From positions 1,936,357-2,000,356 of the forward strand of contig ML682067.1 in assembly GCA_007922195.1 (NCBI GenBank): a stretch of DNA of 64,000 nt, written 5' to 3'. Source of the stretch: Podocnemis expansa. Its lineage: Eukaryota > Chordata > Testudines > Podocnemididae. Made by a program: the position numbers and the translations under genes. Positions within the stretch are counted from its first letter, which is position 1. Every line of letters begins with the position of its first letter. This document shows positions 34,475 to 46,265 of the stretch, piece after piece. Under the pieces are notes generated by a model, which saw only the letters and a list, made by a program, of their open reading frames with translations, was not told where the DNA came from and ran no database searches.

Positions 34475-37400
34475 GTAAGGATTTTAACTGAAAGAGACCC
34501 TAAGTGTTTCATGATGTGTTCATATTAAGAGCATAAGATAGACTTATGATTTCATTGGTTAAAAGGGAATTTTTTTTAAGTCTAGTGTTAAAGTTATTAT
34601 GGGGTATCGTTGCTTTGTATTCCTGCTGTCTGATCAGTAGAAGTCTTGCATGTGTGTTCCTATGTACTGTATGTTACTGACAGCAATTCAGCACCTGTAT
34701 CAAAGATGGAATTTTTGAATTGTTGGTTTGTTTATTAATATTTATAATCTCCCACAAGGATGCTTCTCTGCATGTTGAAAATATCAGAACTAAAATGTAG
34801 GTTTTAAATGACTAAATATGGGACATAGAAATTGATAGGACTGATATGTTGTTTCACTTGTAAAGTTAATTTATCCATTAAAGAAGCATTTTTTATGTTG
34901 TCATGAATTAGTGGTGCCTTCAGTTTGATCTATCAATACTCTGAGATGCTATTTGAACCTTATTTTGTGGCCTATTTGTTTCTTAGAGCAGCTGTTTTTA
35001 AACCTACCTGGATAAAAAATGTTCCTGCTTCCCCAAAATGAGTAAATTTTTAGGTTTTAAGAATAGTGTTTTTTATATATTTACAAATACCAGTTATTTC
35101 CAGCAAATCTTTGTACCCCCTCTGTTTAAAATACTAATGCTAAAGAAAAGTTTTGGGTTTTTTGGGGGTAGTAACTTCTAACATTATACTAGTAATATGT
35201 GGCTGCAAGAAAAGAGGTGAACCTTTTGTTTTCAGACTTAAAAACAGTTAATGGTTATTACTATATTTGATGAACTGTAAAGTCAAATGTTAATGAAACC
35301 ATTAATATCAGCTTAGCCGAATTCTTTGGCTAATCAACAATACAGCTCAAAATCAATTAGTATTTTATTTTGTAAATGCATGAAAGCAGATATGTGTGAT
35401 AGACTAGAACAATAAGGAGGAAGAGAAGAATTTTGTAATTAAACTTAGTTATTAATGCATTTTCCCACTGCCTAGAGAGCAACATACAGATATAAGAAGA
35501 TACTTTTTCATAGTACAGGTGAGATTGCATATCTTAAAATAATCTGTTCTATTGATAATCTATTAAATTAATAATTTAAATGGATAATCTATTAAATTAA
35601 TAACCTATTTGATAATTTATTCTTCAACTCTGTGCATGGTAATCTTTAGTTCATTTTAGTAGGTTTATTCTTCATTTATCAGATTGAAAATTGGGTTTTC
35701 CTCTTTTGCTGTTTTGAGCGAAGGGAATAATCTGTTTTCTAATAAACGCTTTAAGCGCCACATTTTGCAACTATATTCTAGTCTTTTAGTGTTGAGAGTT
35801 GTTGCTCTACTTAAATACAGTTTCCTCTGGTATGTTTAGTTTTCTCATGTATCATACCCATTTTTAATTGCTTTACTCTTCCATCACTTAGCAGAACACA
35901 AACTGATTTTATTCTTTGAAATAAATTGCACTTTCTTCATCCTCCAGTAAGAACTGGTATAAAACCATTGATTGGCTGGTTTGAGAAAAGTGTGCCCTAC
36001 ATTTGTTGACCATCATTGCTATTAATGATCCATATGTTAAATGAGAGATCTGGTATTGAATTCCAGTACACCAAACTTGATTCTTACACTCTTAATCTTT
36101 ATATCTTTTATTTCCATTTCAGTATTTGACGTCTGATTTCCTACTGAACAACCTGGTAACATATTTTATTTTTGTTTTGAATGATGCTCTCCAGTGAATT
36201 TTCCAGTAACATTTGTTTTCTTCCATATAATTCAGCTCATTAAAAAAAATAAAAAATTCTGCCAGCAATAACCTTAACATCACTTGTAAGGGAACCAATA
36301 TGTGACCACAAAAATATCCAGTCTGCATGTTTTAAAAGAAGAAAATATTATTCAAAAGTGTAGTTAAAGGAAGGCAATATTTTGGGGGGTAGGGTATGTC
36401 TCAATTTCTGTTGTGCCAAATCCAAGGCCAAAACCATTACTGTAATTTTTGTAACTGGATCTTTACACCAGATATTATTTAGCAAGATGGACAAATTGTT
36501 AAATGGTTCAAAGAAATCTAGAACAATTATTCAGCTATAACTAGGTGGATGCTGTATTCCCTGCAAGAGGCAGAGAATGAAGGATGTCAGATAAATTAAG
36601 TTCCTCAATATGTTTGCAGCTCTCCTTGGCTTGGATGAACATTTACCATTTGAAGGCAAAAAATAGACCTGTGTTTCTGTTGACTGTCTTCTATTGCTAG
36701 CATTTCATCACCCATGTTCTCATTTTTGTTCAGGCCTTTGTTCTACTAGCTAAATTCTCAGCATTCTGTTGTTCTGATTGTCGGCCATCAGTTACAAACT
36801 TGTCAACATGCTCAAGATGCCAGCGAACAATAATAGGTTTTTATTTCATTAATCTGGTCATAATATGCAAACGATTGTCCTATATGTAGTCAACAGTCTT
36901 TCACTTTCTGATTCTGATGGCTCCTTCTCCTTCTTCACTCTTGATAGCAGCACAGCCTTTGCTCCTGGATCCACCATTTACTTTGTTTGACTCTAGGCTG
37001 GCTGTATCCTTTCTGTCAAGCATTGCTCCTATTTAATTCATTCTAACTAATGTCTTCTCCTGTTCATCAATACTCATCCTCCATGAAGACCCAAAGGGTC
37101 ATTTCTTACCCCTTTTTATTTTTTCTGTCTACTTTCACCCCTCATGTGGAAAGGATGTATGTGTGACATATGTATGTAGTTATTCTGTCGTGTAATGTGT
37201 GTATTATAAGTTGTAGTATGAAAAGTACCCCTTTCGTATTAGTTTATGAGTCAGTATATGACCTTCTGAAAGTCCTGTAAGTAAAATGCTTACAGTAGTC
37301 ACATACAAATTTTATACAATTTATTTCCACCTGAGCCTAGTAATCACCTTATCATTAACTGTAGATACTGTGATGAAGATGTTCAACTGCATATCTCTTC

Positions 37401-38034
37401 AGACACTTTTAATGTTTTTCTTGTGTCTAGTAAAGGCAACTTGCAACTTCATCCATTTTTTTCAGTTAATGTTCTTTAGACTGAAATGTTGAGTGACATG
37501 AGAAACTCCAAACAATTATTCTCATTTGCCACTTAGAGGGATGCTGAGACCATATTACAGGCAACTTGTATTACTCTCCCCTCCTTCCTGTACCTCAGCA
37601 TAACTCTTTGCTGAAGCAAAAGCTAGAGTTCAGTCTTTTCAGAACTTTTCAGATAGCTTCACAGAGTATCAGATTCAGGGCTACTGTGTGTAAAACCCTG
37701 AATGTAGCAGTTGACAGTCCCCAGTTAGCTTCAAAGACAGAGTACCATACCTTTCTTTAGTAAATGAACATTTATTACCAAAACACATATTGTAAATGGT
37801 ACTTGGAATATTTACAAAAAAACTTTTTAAACAAAATCTATTAAGCAGTAAATCTGCTATCGGTCTTTGTTGCAATTATGCTTAATTAAATATGAGTTTT
37901 CAGCATAACATTTACACTTCTGTACATTAGCACATGCATATAAACACACTTCTCTGTAATCTTGCAGTGAGACTTTCTCAGACTCTAGCATGTAGCCAAT
38001 ATGTAGTGCATGTCACCTGGATTCTTCAGAGCTT
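34475..38034. other. Unassigned AT-rich sequence
   Basis: This is the longest stretch of the window without a recognisable repeat. Near 35560-35605 a unit of the form GATAATCTATTAAATTAATA is tandemly duplicated. The pyrimidine-rich 36700-37140 segment has the look of an old L2 sense fragment, but I could not anchor it to any motif. No gene seen. Confidence 0.4.
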
Positions 38035-38345
38035 GAGGCTTAGTCTAAACTTGAAAGTTATGTCAACCTAGCTGTGCTGGCCAGGGGTGTTAAAAAGCCA
38101 CATCCCTGACTGACATAGCTATGCTTATAAAAACCAGGTGCGGACTCAGTGATGTTGATGGAAAAAGTATGTATCTTATGTTGTACAGCGTATAAGTAAT
38201 GTTGTACAATGTATCTAATGTTGTGCAGAGAATCTGTGTTCCTAACACCAATAGAAAAACATGTTCTATTGGTATAGTTTCTGTCGGCACAAGAGGGCCA
38301 TACTGGCTTAAGCTCTGTAGTGGACACATATCCTGAGAAGAATGG
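38035..38345. mobile_element. Decayed palindromic MITE (TGTCTACACT-type ends)
   Basis: The left end GGCTTAGTCTAAACTTGAAA and the right end GCTCTGTAGTGGACACAT are degraded inverted TGTCTACACT-type termini. Just inside the left end an imperfect hairpin runs from GTTATGTCAACCTAGCTGTG through GGCCAGGGGTGTTAAAAAGC to CTGACATAGCTATGC. The terminal style resembles the MITEs at 4.2 and 45.0 kb. The superfamily is unresolved. Confidence 0.6.
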
Positions 38346-38688
38346 CAGCATCTCTATTATTTTTCCAGATTCTTGTCAACAAACAAAAATCTGGGGATCC
38401 TTATGGCTGTCAGTGTTTTAATCTCTGGGTTAAGAACTGACTGCTCTCTTCAGTTCTTAGTGACACAAGAAATCTGTAGCCTGTATCCAAAGTGATGTAG
38501 ATGGATTCCAGCTCACACAGCAGATACATCTCTTGCTCCTGTGTCAATTAGCCACTGAGTTCAGTGGCCTGGTTTAATTCTTATATTTATAATTTCCTAT
38601 CTTATCCCCCCTTAGATTGGCTGAGCTTTCAGACATGAATGTGTGGAACCAGCAGTACTGCTTGCCTCAATAAAGATTTCCTGTACAC
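38346..38688. other. Unassigned sequence
   Basis: No repeat or gene recognised between the MITE and the hAT element. Confidence 0.4.
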
Positions 38689-39104
38689 CGGGGGCATCAG
38701 ATATGTGGCCCACTGGCCAAATGTGGCCCTTGAGTCTCTTCCATGCAGCCCGCAGGCTGAACCTCTTCCATCTGGCCCATGACGGCACTTGGTGGGACCA
38801 CACTCTCTCCCTAACAGATAGAAAGAGAGAGAGGGAGGTCTCACATACCCAGTGCTCTGCAATGGTAGGAGTGTGTCAGGTCTTGTGACATCATGCAGTG
38901 CTGGGTGTGTGAGACTGTGTGGCGAGATCACACTCTCTCCCTAACAGAGAGAGTGTGTGATACTGTGGAACACAATTTTGCATGCACAGCACTCTGTGAT
39001 GCTGCAAGAGTGCTATAGTACTTTCATTTATGGTGTGTATGTCCCACTTGAAGTATATTTAAGTCAAATCTGGCCCACCATAGCAAATAAGTTTGGCACC
39101 CCAG
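38689..39104. mobile_element. 416-bp hAT element
   Basis: The left end CGGGGGCATCAGATATGTGG and the right end AAGTTTGGCACCCCAG are inverted repeats. The flanks ctgtacac (38681-38688) and ccctacac (39105-39112) agree at six of eight positions, an aged 8-bp duplication. A CACACTCTCTCCCTAACAGA unit occurs twice inside (near 38798 and 38928) next to GA-rich stretches that can pair with it. Confidence 0.85.
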
Positions 39105-39349
39105 CCCTACACCTTCAGAAAGAGTCACTAAGCATGTTTAGTAACAACTAGACCCTAGTTTTGGATGTTTCCTGACCCTTCTAGTAGAGTTCCTCTGCCC
39201 CACTCTTTGCATGTTTACAGAAACATGATGTATTCAAAGTGCAATTCTGGCCTCCACAGTGTTTTGCACCCTCTCTTTGAACTTAAAAATCAAATGCTGT
39301 AGTATAAAGCATGGGCATTATACAATTGTTGTTCTAAGCCTTGATGTTA
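39105..39349. other. Unassigned sequence
   Basis: Nothing recognised. It may include diverged L2 flank. Confidence 0.35.
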
Positions 39350-39845
39350 CTTCTCCTCTCACATATCCTACATCTCTCTTAGATAGTGCTTAATTCTCAA
39401 CCATGCCTTCATCCTGTTCCCTTGACTGATGACGCTCCCTGCTCTATGACCTATTGTGAGTTATAATTCCCGATTCCATCATTTGCATGATACTGTCACC
39501 TGCCTTCTTACACTTAGAACATTCTGACCATATCACTAATAACTCTTCCTCAGACATTTCCAGTAGTTTGCCATTCAGTTCAGGCTCCAATACAAGGATA
39601 ATATCCTACCTTATTTTTAAAAGCCATTGTTATCTTTTCCTACCATTCCTCACATGCTCGCCTCCCACTCCTTTTGGATATCTGCATAGACCAGCACATA
39701 TCTAGCACTGACCAGCTCATTCCCTTTACACCATCTTGCTTCATTTGGTGCAAAAGCTGCTGTAGTTGCAAAGCTGTTATCTAGAATTCTCTTCCTTTCT
39801 GCCACACCTCTCAGCATGTCAGGATGGGGCAAATGTGGGACACAG
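39350..39845 (+). mobile_element. L2 LINE fragment
   Basis: The sense strand has L2-style text: TTTGCCATTCAGTTCAGGCT, CCTACCATTCCTCACATGCT, CTTGCTTCATTTGGTGCAAA, then TAGAATTCTCTTCCTTTCTG. This corresponds to the region after the reverse transcriptase of L2 ORF2 (H-FKL-L--YK-L.../...WN-LP). It is highly diverged with no open frame. Confidence 0.55.
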
Positions 39846-41380
39846 CATATGACAGCATGAGTGGAATGCAAAGTATTCCTGGGGAAAACTTAAAATGCTA
39901 TGGGATTTATTTCATTAGCTTAAGTAACTCTTACCTCAGTTTCATGATTCTTTATTTCCAATGTAAATGATTTTCAACAATAAAAAGTGAGGGAAGGTGA
40001 AGTTTGTGTGAAGCCTTGGTAAACATGGGGCTAACTGAATCAAGCCTCTTGAAATAAGGTACACTTTAAAGGTATATGCTCTGTATAGTTTAAAATCTTC
40101 TCTGGAAATACATATTTTTCTCATTTCCATATCTGCCTCAGCTGTTTAACTAATATTTAATTCTGTAGTATGTTTAGTGATACTGTTTTTGTGTAAAATG
40201 TTACACAAAAATAAAATTGTGTTATAGGATGCTGATTTCTAGCTTTAATAGTGGTCTATACTAAATCCGTAGCTTTAACGTTGGTGTATATTTGTAGCTT
40301 TAATATTGGTCTATATCTTTTTTTTTTAAATAAATCAAAAACCACTGCCAGTTTCTGTACTAGTATGTCCATACATTTCTGAATAATTTACCTTGTGCTG
40401 TGGAAATTTTGCAGACATGTTCTATAACAGTGGTTTTTAAAACTATACTGAAGTGAATATTATTGAGCAGTTTTGGAACAAATGAGTAAAAAGTGCTTTC
40501 CAAGTTTCTAAGGTTTGCAAGAGACGGCTTCCTATAGTTTGACCTCCTCAGGTATGTAAGACTACTCAGTGTAGTAGTGTCTAGTAAAAAAAAAAATAAT
40601 AATAATCCAGCCTTAGAGAGAGTTTTTATTTTATTATTTATCATCTCATTTCTTTTATTTAAAAAAATACTTGGAAAAATTCATATGACTTTCTACACAA
40701 TTTAAATGTTGCATTTGCAAACTGGATTCCATTATCTAGTAATAGAGTTTAAGATCCTCAGATAAAGCAGTGATCCAAAAAACCTAAGAAACTAAACCAG
40801 CTCCCACAGAAGTCTAGGAAAGACTTCCCTTGACTTCACTTAGCATTGGGCTGGGCTTCAAGAGAATGCTAAGATTGCACAATTGAATACGTGAAAATTG
40901 GGAAGCAGCACAGATGAGGTTAAGTCTGGTGCCTTGTACAGATACTTAATCTTAAATTTCCTAGCAACATATATTTCTCAGATAATATAATATAAAGCGA
41001 ATTTCTCCTCAACCTTAGATGTACATGCATAGTACTTTGTGTTATTCTGTACATGCCAAAGAATGTATGAAAACCATTGCATGACGTGCACACAGAAAAC
41101 CCTAATTACACAATATAGTGTTTCACACAGCAATGTTAAAAATTTGCTGGCATATGTAGGCCACTGAAGCTCAAAGCCAGATTAGTTTCATGGTTAGCTG
41201 ACTCGTCCCTAGACAGTATATTAAGATGGTTTCATTCTAAATTTGAGTTCCACCAAGTTTCTCTGTTGTTATCATATTGCAAATACTTTGAGATAAAGCT
41301 AACAGAGGGGCAGAGCAGGGCATGCCTTCCAGTTCCACAGGTTTGCAGTGGAGGGAGCTACCTGATGACCCCTTAGGCTG
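39846..41380. other. Unassigned, with a small 3-copy repeat
   Basis: A unit of the form TAGCTTTAATATTGGTCTATA occurs three times at about 40240, 40270 and 40295 with uneven spacing. Otherwise nothing is recognised. The 94-codon antisense frame near 40360-40644 has no motif. Confidence 0.45.
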
Positions 41381-41901
41381 CAGTGGTTCACAGCCTTTTG
41401 GCCTGATATCTTACAACCCTGAAGGGCCACCAGTCTCTGCAAGCAGCTTCAAATCCACCCCCTCCCACACACACTCTGAAGCCAGCTGGAAGTTGTTCAG
41501 TGAGGAAGCTGCCTGCTTACTGATCTCCTATTTCCACGTCTGCAGCAGGGAAGGAACACGCATCCTGTAACAAGGGAACTCCACCTGGATCCCTAAGCAG
41601 CGACTCCTGTCCATAAACAGGGGAGACAGAAAATCAGTGCTCCCCTCCCTCTGGTTCTAGCAGGGACCCCAGCACTCTGGGACCCAGGCTGAGTATTTTG
41701 CCATGCTCTCTGCTATAGCTAGGAGGAGGTGATTGCTGATCTCGCATCCACTTGCCTGCAGCAAGGAGCCTGCACCAGTCTTTCAGCCCCACAGAAATGT
41801 GCTCCACCTGGGTTCTTAAGTGGCAGCTCCCTTCTGCAGCCAGCAGGAAGAGAGCTGCAGGCCATTTTAAAAGCCCCCAGCCCACAGGTTGGGAACCACT
41901 G
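41381..41901. mobile_element. 521-bp hAT element
   Basis: The left end CAGTGGTTCACAGCCTTTTG and the right end CACAGGTTGGGAACCACTG are inverted repeats of the same CAGTGGTTCCCAACC type as other elements here. The flanks share only CTTAG in offset positions, so the duplication is eroded. The interior is GC-richer than the surroundings. Frames inside (61-83 codons) are not supported. Confidence 0.78.
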
Positions 41902-42425
41902 TCTTAGAGCATGAAGGACAGTGTCATTGGAGTGACAACTAGCCACAAACTTCTAGAATTTGGTATTTAAATAGATGATGACTAATGCTTTGCAAACTAA
42001 CAGAACTTTGAATTCCTGAGAGAAGCTGTTTCTTTTTATTTTATAATTCTTTCTTGTTTCTTTTTAAAAAGTGTAGCAAAAGTCACATGAGTGAGTCAAG
42101 ATAGTTAGGAACTCAGACAGGGTGACAGAATTGGATTCAGGTTATATTTGGTTTTAATTATTGTATGAGTAACCAGAATAGCTCATCTTTATTGCACAGC
42201 TGTTACAGTTGCCCTGAAGAGCCTTTCAGACCAAAGCCACTGGAAATAAAGCATACTTTCCAGTAACCAAAACCATGATTTATATCAGAATCTATTGCTT
42301 AATTTTCAGTTTTTTCCCCTCCATGGATATATATAAATATCTTTTTTGACTAAAGTCTGTGTACAGCAAATAAAGTCCCTAAGAAGGCTCTTGGTGTTTC
42401 TGTTGGTGCAACAGCATGGGTTAAA
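41902..42425. other. Unassigned sequence
   Basis: No repeat or gene recognised. Confidence 0.4.
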
Positions 42426-42614
42426 TTCCAAAGGGGTAGCTATGATAGTCTGTTTCAGCAAAACAAATGAGGAATCCTGTAGCACCTTAAAGGCTAACAA
42501 AGTTCTTTGGGCATAAGCTTTCGTGGGCTAGAACATCTGACAAAGAGGGTTCTAGTCCGTGAAAGCTTACGCTCAAGTAAATGTGTTAGTCTTTAAGGTG
42601 CCCCAGAACTCCTA
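42426..42614. mobile_element. PLE tail inverted pair, subfamily with GAAAGCTTACGCTC
   Basis: The left arm (reverse) runs from TTCCAAAGGGGTAGCTATGA through CATAAGCTTTCGTGGGCTAG. The right arm (forward) contains AGTCCGTGAAAGCTTACGCT and ends GGTGCCCCAGAACTCC. They meet at the core, with CTGACAA at 42537-42543. In the right arm, GC-TTAC-GC can form a two-pair stem III followed by TC at the expected cleavage position. That is the best stem III and cleavage-site match in the window. The G of the catalytic box is A here and stem II is eroded. Confidence 0.8.
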
Positions 42615-43464
42615 ATTTATTTAGCACAAGTTAGTTTTTTGCACTGTGTCTGAGAGGTTGGGTGCCTGATATCACGGTCTGAAACATCTACCTGATACTT
42701 AACTAGGCAGAGATTGAGAACACAAGCTACAGTGCAATATACCTTTGCCAAAGCCACTTGAACTTTATAGAAGTAAAACATGTATCTTACCGGAGTTTTC
42801 TTCAGGGTTTATTGTCTCTGTACTGCATTATATTTCCATCTTGCTTCCTTTCCTTACAATATGTTGTCTCCTATATTTTCTCTCTCTCGTTCTCATTGCC
42901 CACTAAAATCTGTTTTTCCCACTAACATGTATCTGTTTTCAAATCACGCTCTCTCTGGTTCTTCCAGTAAGCTCTATGCTGATTCACATTCCCATTCATG
43001 TATAGTTTCATGTGTATCACCTCATTCACTCATGCAAGGTGCTTGGAAGTCCTGACAGACACCTCCTAGGGTGGAGATAGGAGACCCATTATGTAAGTTA
43101 ATTCCTGCGTGAGAAGGGACTCCCACTCCACCTCTAGCTACGGAACAGAACAAGTAACCCAGGTAGCATGGTGATTTTGTTAGTGAAAAATACTATTCAC
43201 TAAGATTGCATCAAATGTCTAGAATTCTTCAGAAGTAATGGAAATAAAACAAGAACTAGCTAAGTTCAATCAATTAATTTTACTCATAGGCAGTAGGAAT
43301 CAGAAGGTTTACAAAGGTGAAGTTAATTTGTGCATATGAACTCCCATCTACTTGACACATCAGGACACAAGTGTTGGAACTTCTTATGGCTTGAATTAGC
43401 ATCAGAGGGATAAATACTAGGGAGGGAGAGGAATTACTTGAGTACAGCACCAGTGTGGACACAG
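42615..43464. other. Unassigned sequence
   Basis: No repeat or gene recognised. The 91-codon frame at 42780-43055 has no family motif. Confidence 0.4.
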
Positions 43465-44792
43465 AAACATAGGATCATACGGTTGGAAGGACCTCATCAG
43501 GTCATCTAGTCCAACCCCCTGCTAAAAGCAGGACCACTCTCACTAAATCATCCCAGCCAAGGTTTTGTCTAACTGGGCCTTAAGTGTTTCCAAAGATGGA
43601 GATTCCACCACCTCCCTAGGTAACCCATTCCAATGCTTCACCACAATCCTAGTGAGAAAGTTTTACCTAATATTTAGCCTCAACCTCCCCAGCTGTAACT
43701 TGAAACCATTGCTCCTTGTTCTGGCCTCTGTCACTGATGACAACAGCCTAGCTCCCTCCTCTTTGGAGAACCCTTTCAAGCAGTTTAAGGTCACTATCAA
43801 ATCTTCCCTCAGTCTTCTCTTCTGCAGGTTAAATAAGCCTGTTTCCCTCAGTCTTTCCTCATAAGTCATGTGTCCCAACCCCCTAATCATTTTTTTTTAC
43901 TGTCCGCTGGAGTCCTCCTAGTTTAACATCCTTTCTGTTGTGTGGAGCCCAAAAACTGGACACAGTATTCCAGATGTGCCTTACTAGCACTGAATAGAGG
44001 GGAATAATCACATGCCTCAGTCTGCTGGCAACACTCCTGCTGATGCAGCCCAATATGTCATTGGCCTTTTTTTTCAACAAGAGCACACTGTTGACTCGTA
44101 TCCAACAACCCATCCACCATAAACCCCAGGTCCTTTTCTACAGATCTTTTACTTAGCCGATCAGTCCCTAGTCTAGCTTTACATGGAATTTTTCTGTCTT
44201 AAGTGCAGGACTTTGCACTTGTCGTTGTTGAAGCTCATAACGTTTCATTTGGCCCAATGTTCCAGTTTTTCTAGGTCTCCCTGAATCCTGCCCCTGCCCT
44301 CTAGGGTGTTTACTACTCCCCCTAGCTTGGTGTCTTCTGCAAATTTACTGAGCATGCAATCAATCCTATCATCCAGATCATTAAAGAAAATATTGAAGAG
44401 AACCAGCCCCAGGACCGACCCCTGGGGGACTCCACTAGTTACTGGTTGCCAACTAGACATTGAGTCATTGATCCCTAGCTGTGGAGCTGATGATCTAGCC
44501 ACCTTTCTATCCACCTTACAGTCCATCCATCCAAACGGTACTTCCTTAATTTGCTGACAAGAATGTTGTTGAAACTGTATCAAAAGCTTTGCTAAAGTTG
44601 AGGTACATCACATCAACGGCTATTCCCACATCCACATATCCTGTCATCTCATCATAGAAGGCAATCAGGTTGGTCAGGCACAATTTGCCCTTGGTGATCC
44701 ATCCTGACTCTTCCTCATCACTTTATTTTCCTCCAAGTGTTTCAGAATGGATTCTTTGAGGACCTGCTCCACAATGGATACAAACTGTCCAT
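43465..44792 (-). mobile_element. Antisense CR1 LINE, 1.3 kb
   Basis: It starts with the antisense CR1 terminus (GAAACATAGGATCATACGGT, TGGAAGGACCTCATCAGGTC) and extends through ORF2 to CATCACTTTATTTTCCTCCA. In protein order from the high-coordinate side it keeps the [10 protein letters not shown] region, the FADD-equivalent motif, LGGVVNTLEGR, then the C-terminal SVLVRHIWNTVSSFWAP and EERLRETGLFNLQKRRLRED segments. Several frames are needed, so it is dead. Its 5' end abuts the 5' side of an oppositely oriented CR1. Confidence 0.9.
44245..44583 (-). pseudogene. CR1 reverse-transcriptase remnant with altered FADD motif
   Basis: The minus-strand frame includes [28 protein letters not shown] and FAEDTKLGGVVNTLEGR. 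These are the family motifs [22 protein letters not shown] and the catalytic FADD-TKL. The second position of the acidic box is Glu (FAED), which should abolish catalysis by itself. Frameshifts isolate this block from the C-terminal part at 43663-44113. Confidence 0.88.
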
Positions 44793-44987
44793 TGGGAAAT
44801 TAGATACAGGTTTTTAACCATCACAGCAGTAAAGTTCTAGAGGGAGCTGTGTGGAGCAAAAATTTAGCTGGCTTCAAAACAGCTTGATAAATTTATAGAG
44901 GGGATAGTATGATGGGATGGCCTAGTTTGGCAGTTGACTGATTTTTGACTGGTGGTGGTGTATATGCCAGTGACCTCAAGAATGGCA

Positions 44988-45347
44988 ATTTCTACACTAC
45001 AGGGCTCAGGTAAGTCAACTTAGTGAGGCCCAATTTGTTTAGTCAACTTTATAAAGTCGACTTAAGCCAGGGGACCCATTTAAAATCCAACTTCATAAAG
45101 TCAACTTTAAATGGGTCCCCTGGCATAAGTCAACTTTATAAAGTCGATTTAAATGGCTTTAATGCACTAAGTCAACTTTAATGGGCATATTGTGTTAATT
45201 CAACTTAATGAAGTTGGTTTAACCCTTAAAGTTGACTTTAAGGGTGGGAGTTATTAAGTCTAGTTAAGCAAGTGCTTAAGTTGACTTAATGAACTCCAGA
45301 TGTGACCAGGAAGTTGCTTAAGTCGACTTAAGCCTCCAGTATAGAAA
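44988..45347. mobile_element. AAGTCGACTT-palindrome MITE inside CR1
   Basis: The ends are ATTTCTACACTACAGGG and CCTCCAGTATAGAAAT, imperfect inverted repeats. The interior consists almost entirely of diverged AAGTCGACTTAA and AAGTTGACTTTATAAAGTCG palindromes, plus a longer hairpin centred near 45080 whose arms read CAGGGGACCCATTTAAA and TTTAAATGGGTCCCCTGG. It splits CR1 between its AATGGC and CCAATGGGTG segments. It is non-autonomous, and a target duplication is not clear. Confidence 0.85.
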
Positions 45348-45465
45348 TACCCAATGGGTGTTAGTTGGTGTGGGTTCTGAGTTATGACAGAGAATTCTTT
45401 TTCTGGGGTTTAACTGATTACCCATGCTTGGGGTCGGGAAGGAATTTTCTCCCAGGGCACATTGG

Positions 45466-46122
45466 CACCATATACAACCCTCAAGTCAGACCTCTACAAC
45501 AGATTATTAAGGACCTCCAGCCTATTTTAAAAGATGACCCCTCACTCTCTCTAGTCTTGGGAGACAGAGCTTTCCTTGCCTACAAACAATCCCTGAACCT
45601 AAAACAGATACTCACCAGCAACTACAGACCTAACAACAGAAACATTAAAGCAGACACATATCCCTGCAACAAACCACGCTGCCAACTCTGTTCACATATC
45701 TGCACAAAAGACACCATCATATGACCTAATCAAGCCAGCTACTCCATCAAAGGGTCCTTCACCTGCTCATCCACTAATGTGATTTATGCCCCCACGCCTT
45801 ATACATTGGACAAACAGGACAGACCCTACAGAAAATGCTTAATACTCATAAAACTAATATCAGAAATCATAATACAAAAAAAGTTGCTGGGCACTTCCAT
45901 CTTCCTAATCACTCCATTGATGACTTGTTAACAATGGTTGTCAAGAAAATCAATGGTACATCAAGACTTCAAAGAGAAATAGCCAAAATTGAATTAATAT
46001 GCAAATTAAATTGTGTGAAAGCAGAGCTGAATCGTGACTATGGATTCTTTTCGCATTATAACAGGTTTCACCGTCCCTCGGTATGCTGTTTCCTGGAGTA
46101 TGAATCCTTACAAATGCTCTGA
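45466..46122 (+). pseudogene. PLE linker and GIY-YIG endonuclease remnant
   Basis: The first frame (to 45724) reads NPQVRPLQQIIKDLQPIL, then LGDRAFLAYKQSLNLKQIL and the Cys-rich CNKPRCQLCSHICTKDTI. It stops at 45725, where the intact copies would encode Gly. Continuing text gives IKGSFTCSSTNVIYA, a damaged YxIGQT region, then GHFHLPNHSIDDLLTMV, IAKIELICKL and LNRDYGFFSHY in another frame (45835-46122). The Cys residues and the C-terminal domain are recognisable, while the catalytic GIY-YIG core is deleted and frameshifted. It is non-functional. Confidence 0.85.
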
Positions 46123-46204
46123 TTTGCTGTTGCAGTATGAGCTGATCCCATGTCTCTCACTCCCCTGCATTTATTTTCATCCAGTTCTGTAAATTCTCTC
46201 TCTT

Positions 46205-46265
46205 CAAAGCATCTGATGAAGTGGGATATTCTCCCATGAAAGCTCATGCAATAAATAAATCTATT
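46205..46265 (+). ncRNA. Hammerhead-ribozyme-like motif in PLE tail
   Basis: The core has CTGATGA (46213-46219), a stem II of GTGGG (46221-46225) against CCCAT (46233-46237) across a seven-base loop, then GAAA (46238-46241). These are the two invariant boxes and helix II of a hammerhead ribozyme, in the correct order. GC-TCAT-GC follows and could form a minimal helix III. The next base is A where U is expected, and helix I pairing is poor, so cleavage activity is doubtful. Hammerheads are known from PLE terminal repeats. That this copy derives from one is an inference. Confidence 0.6.
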
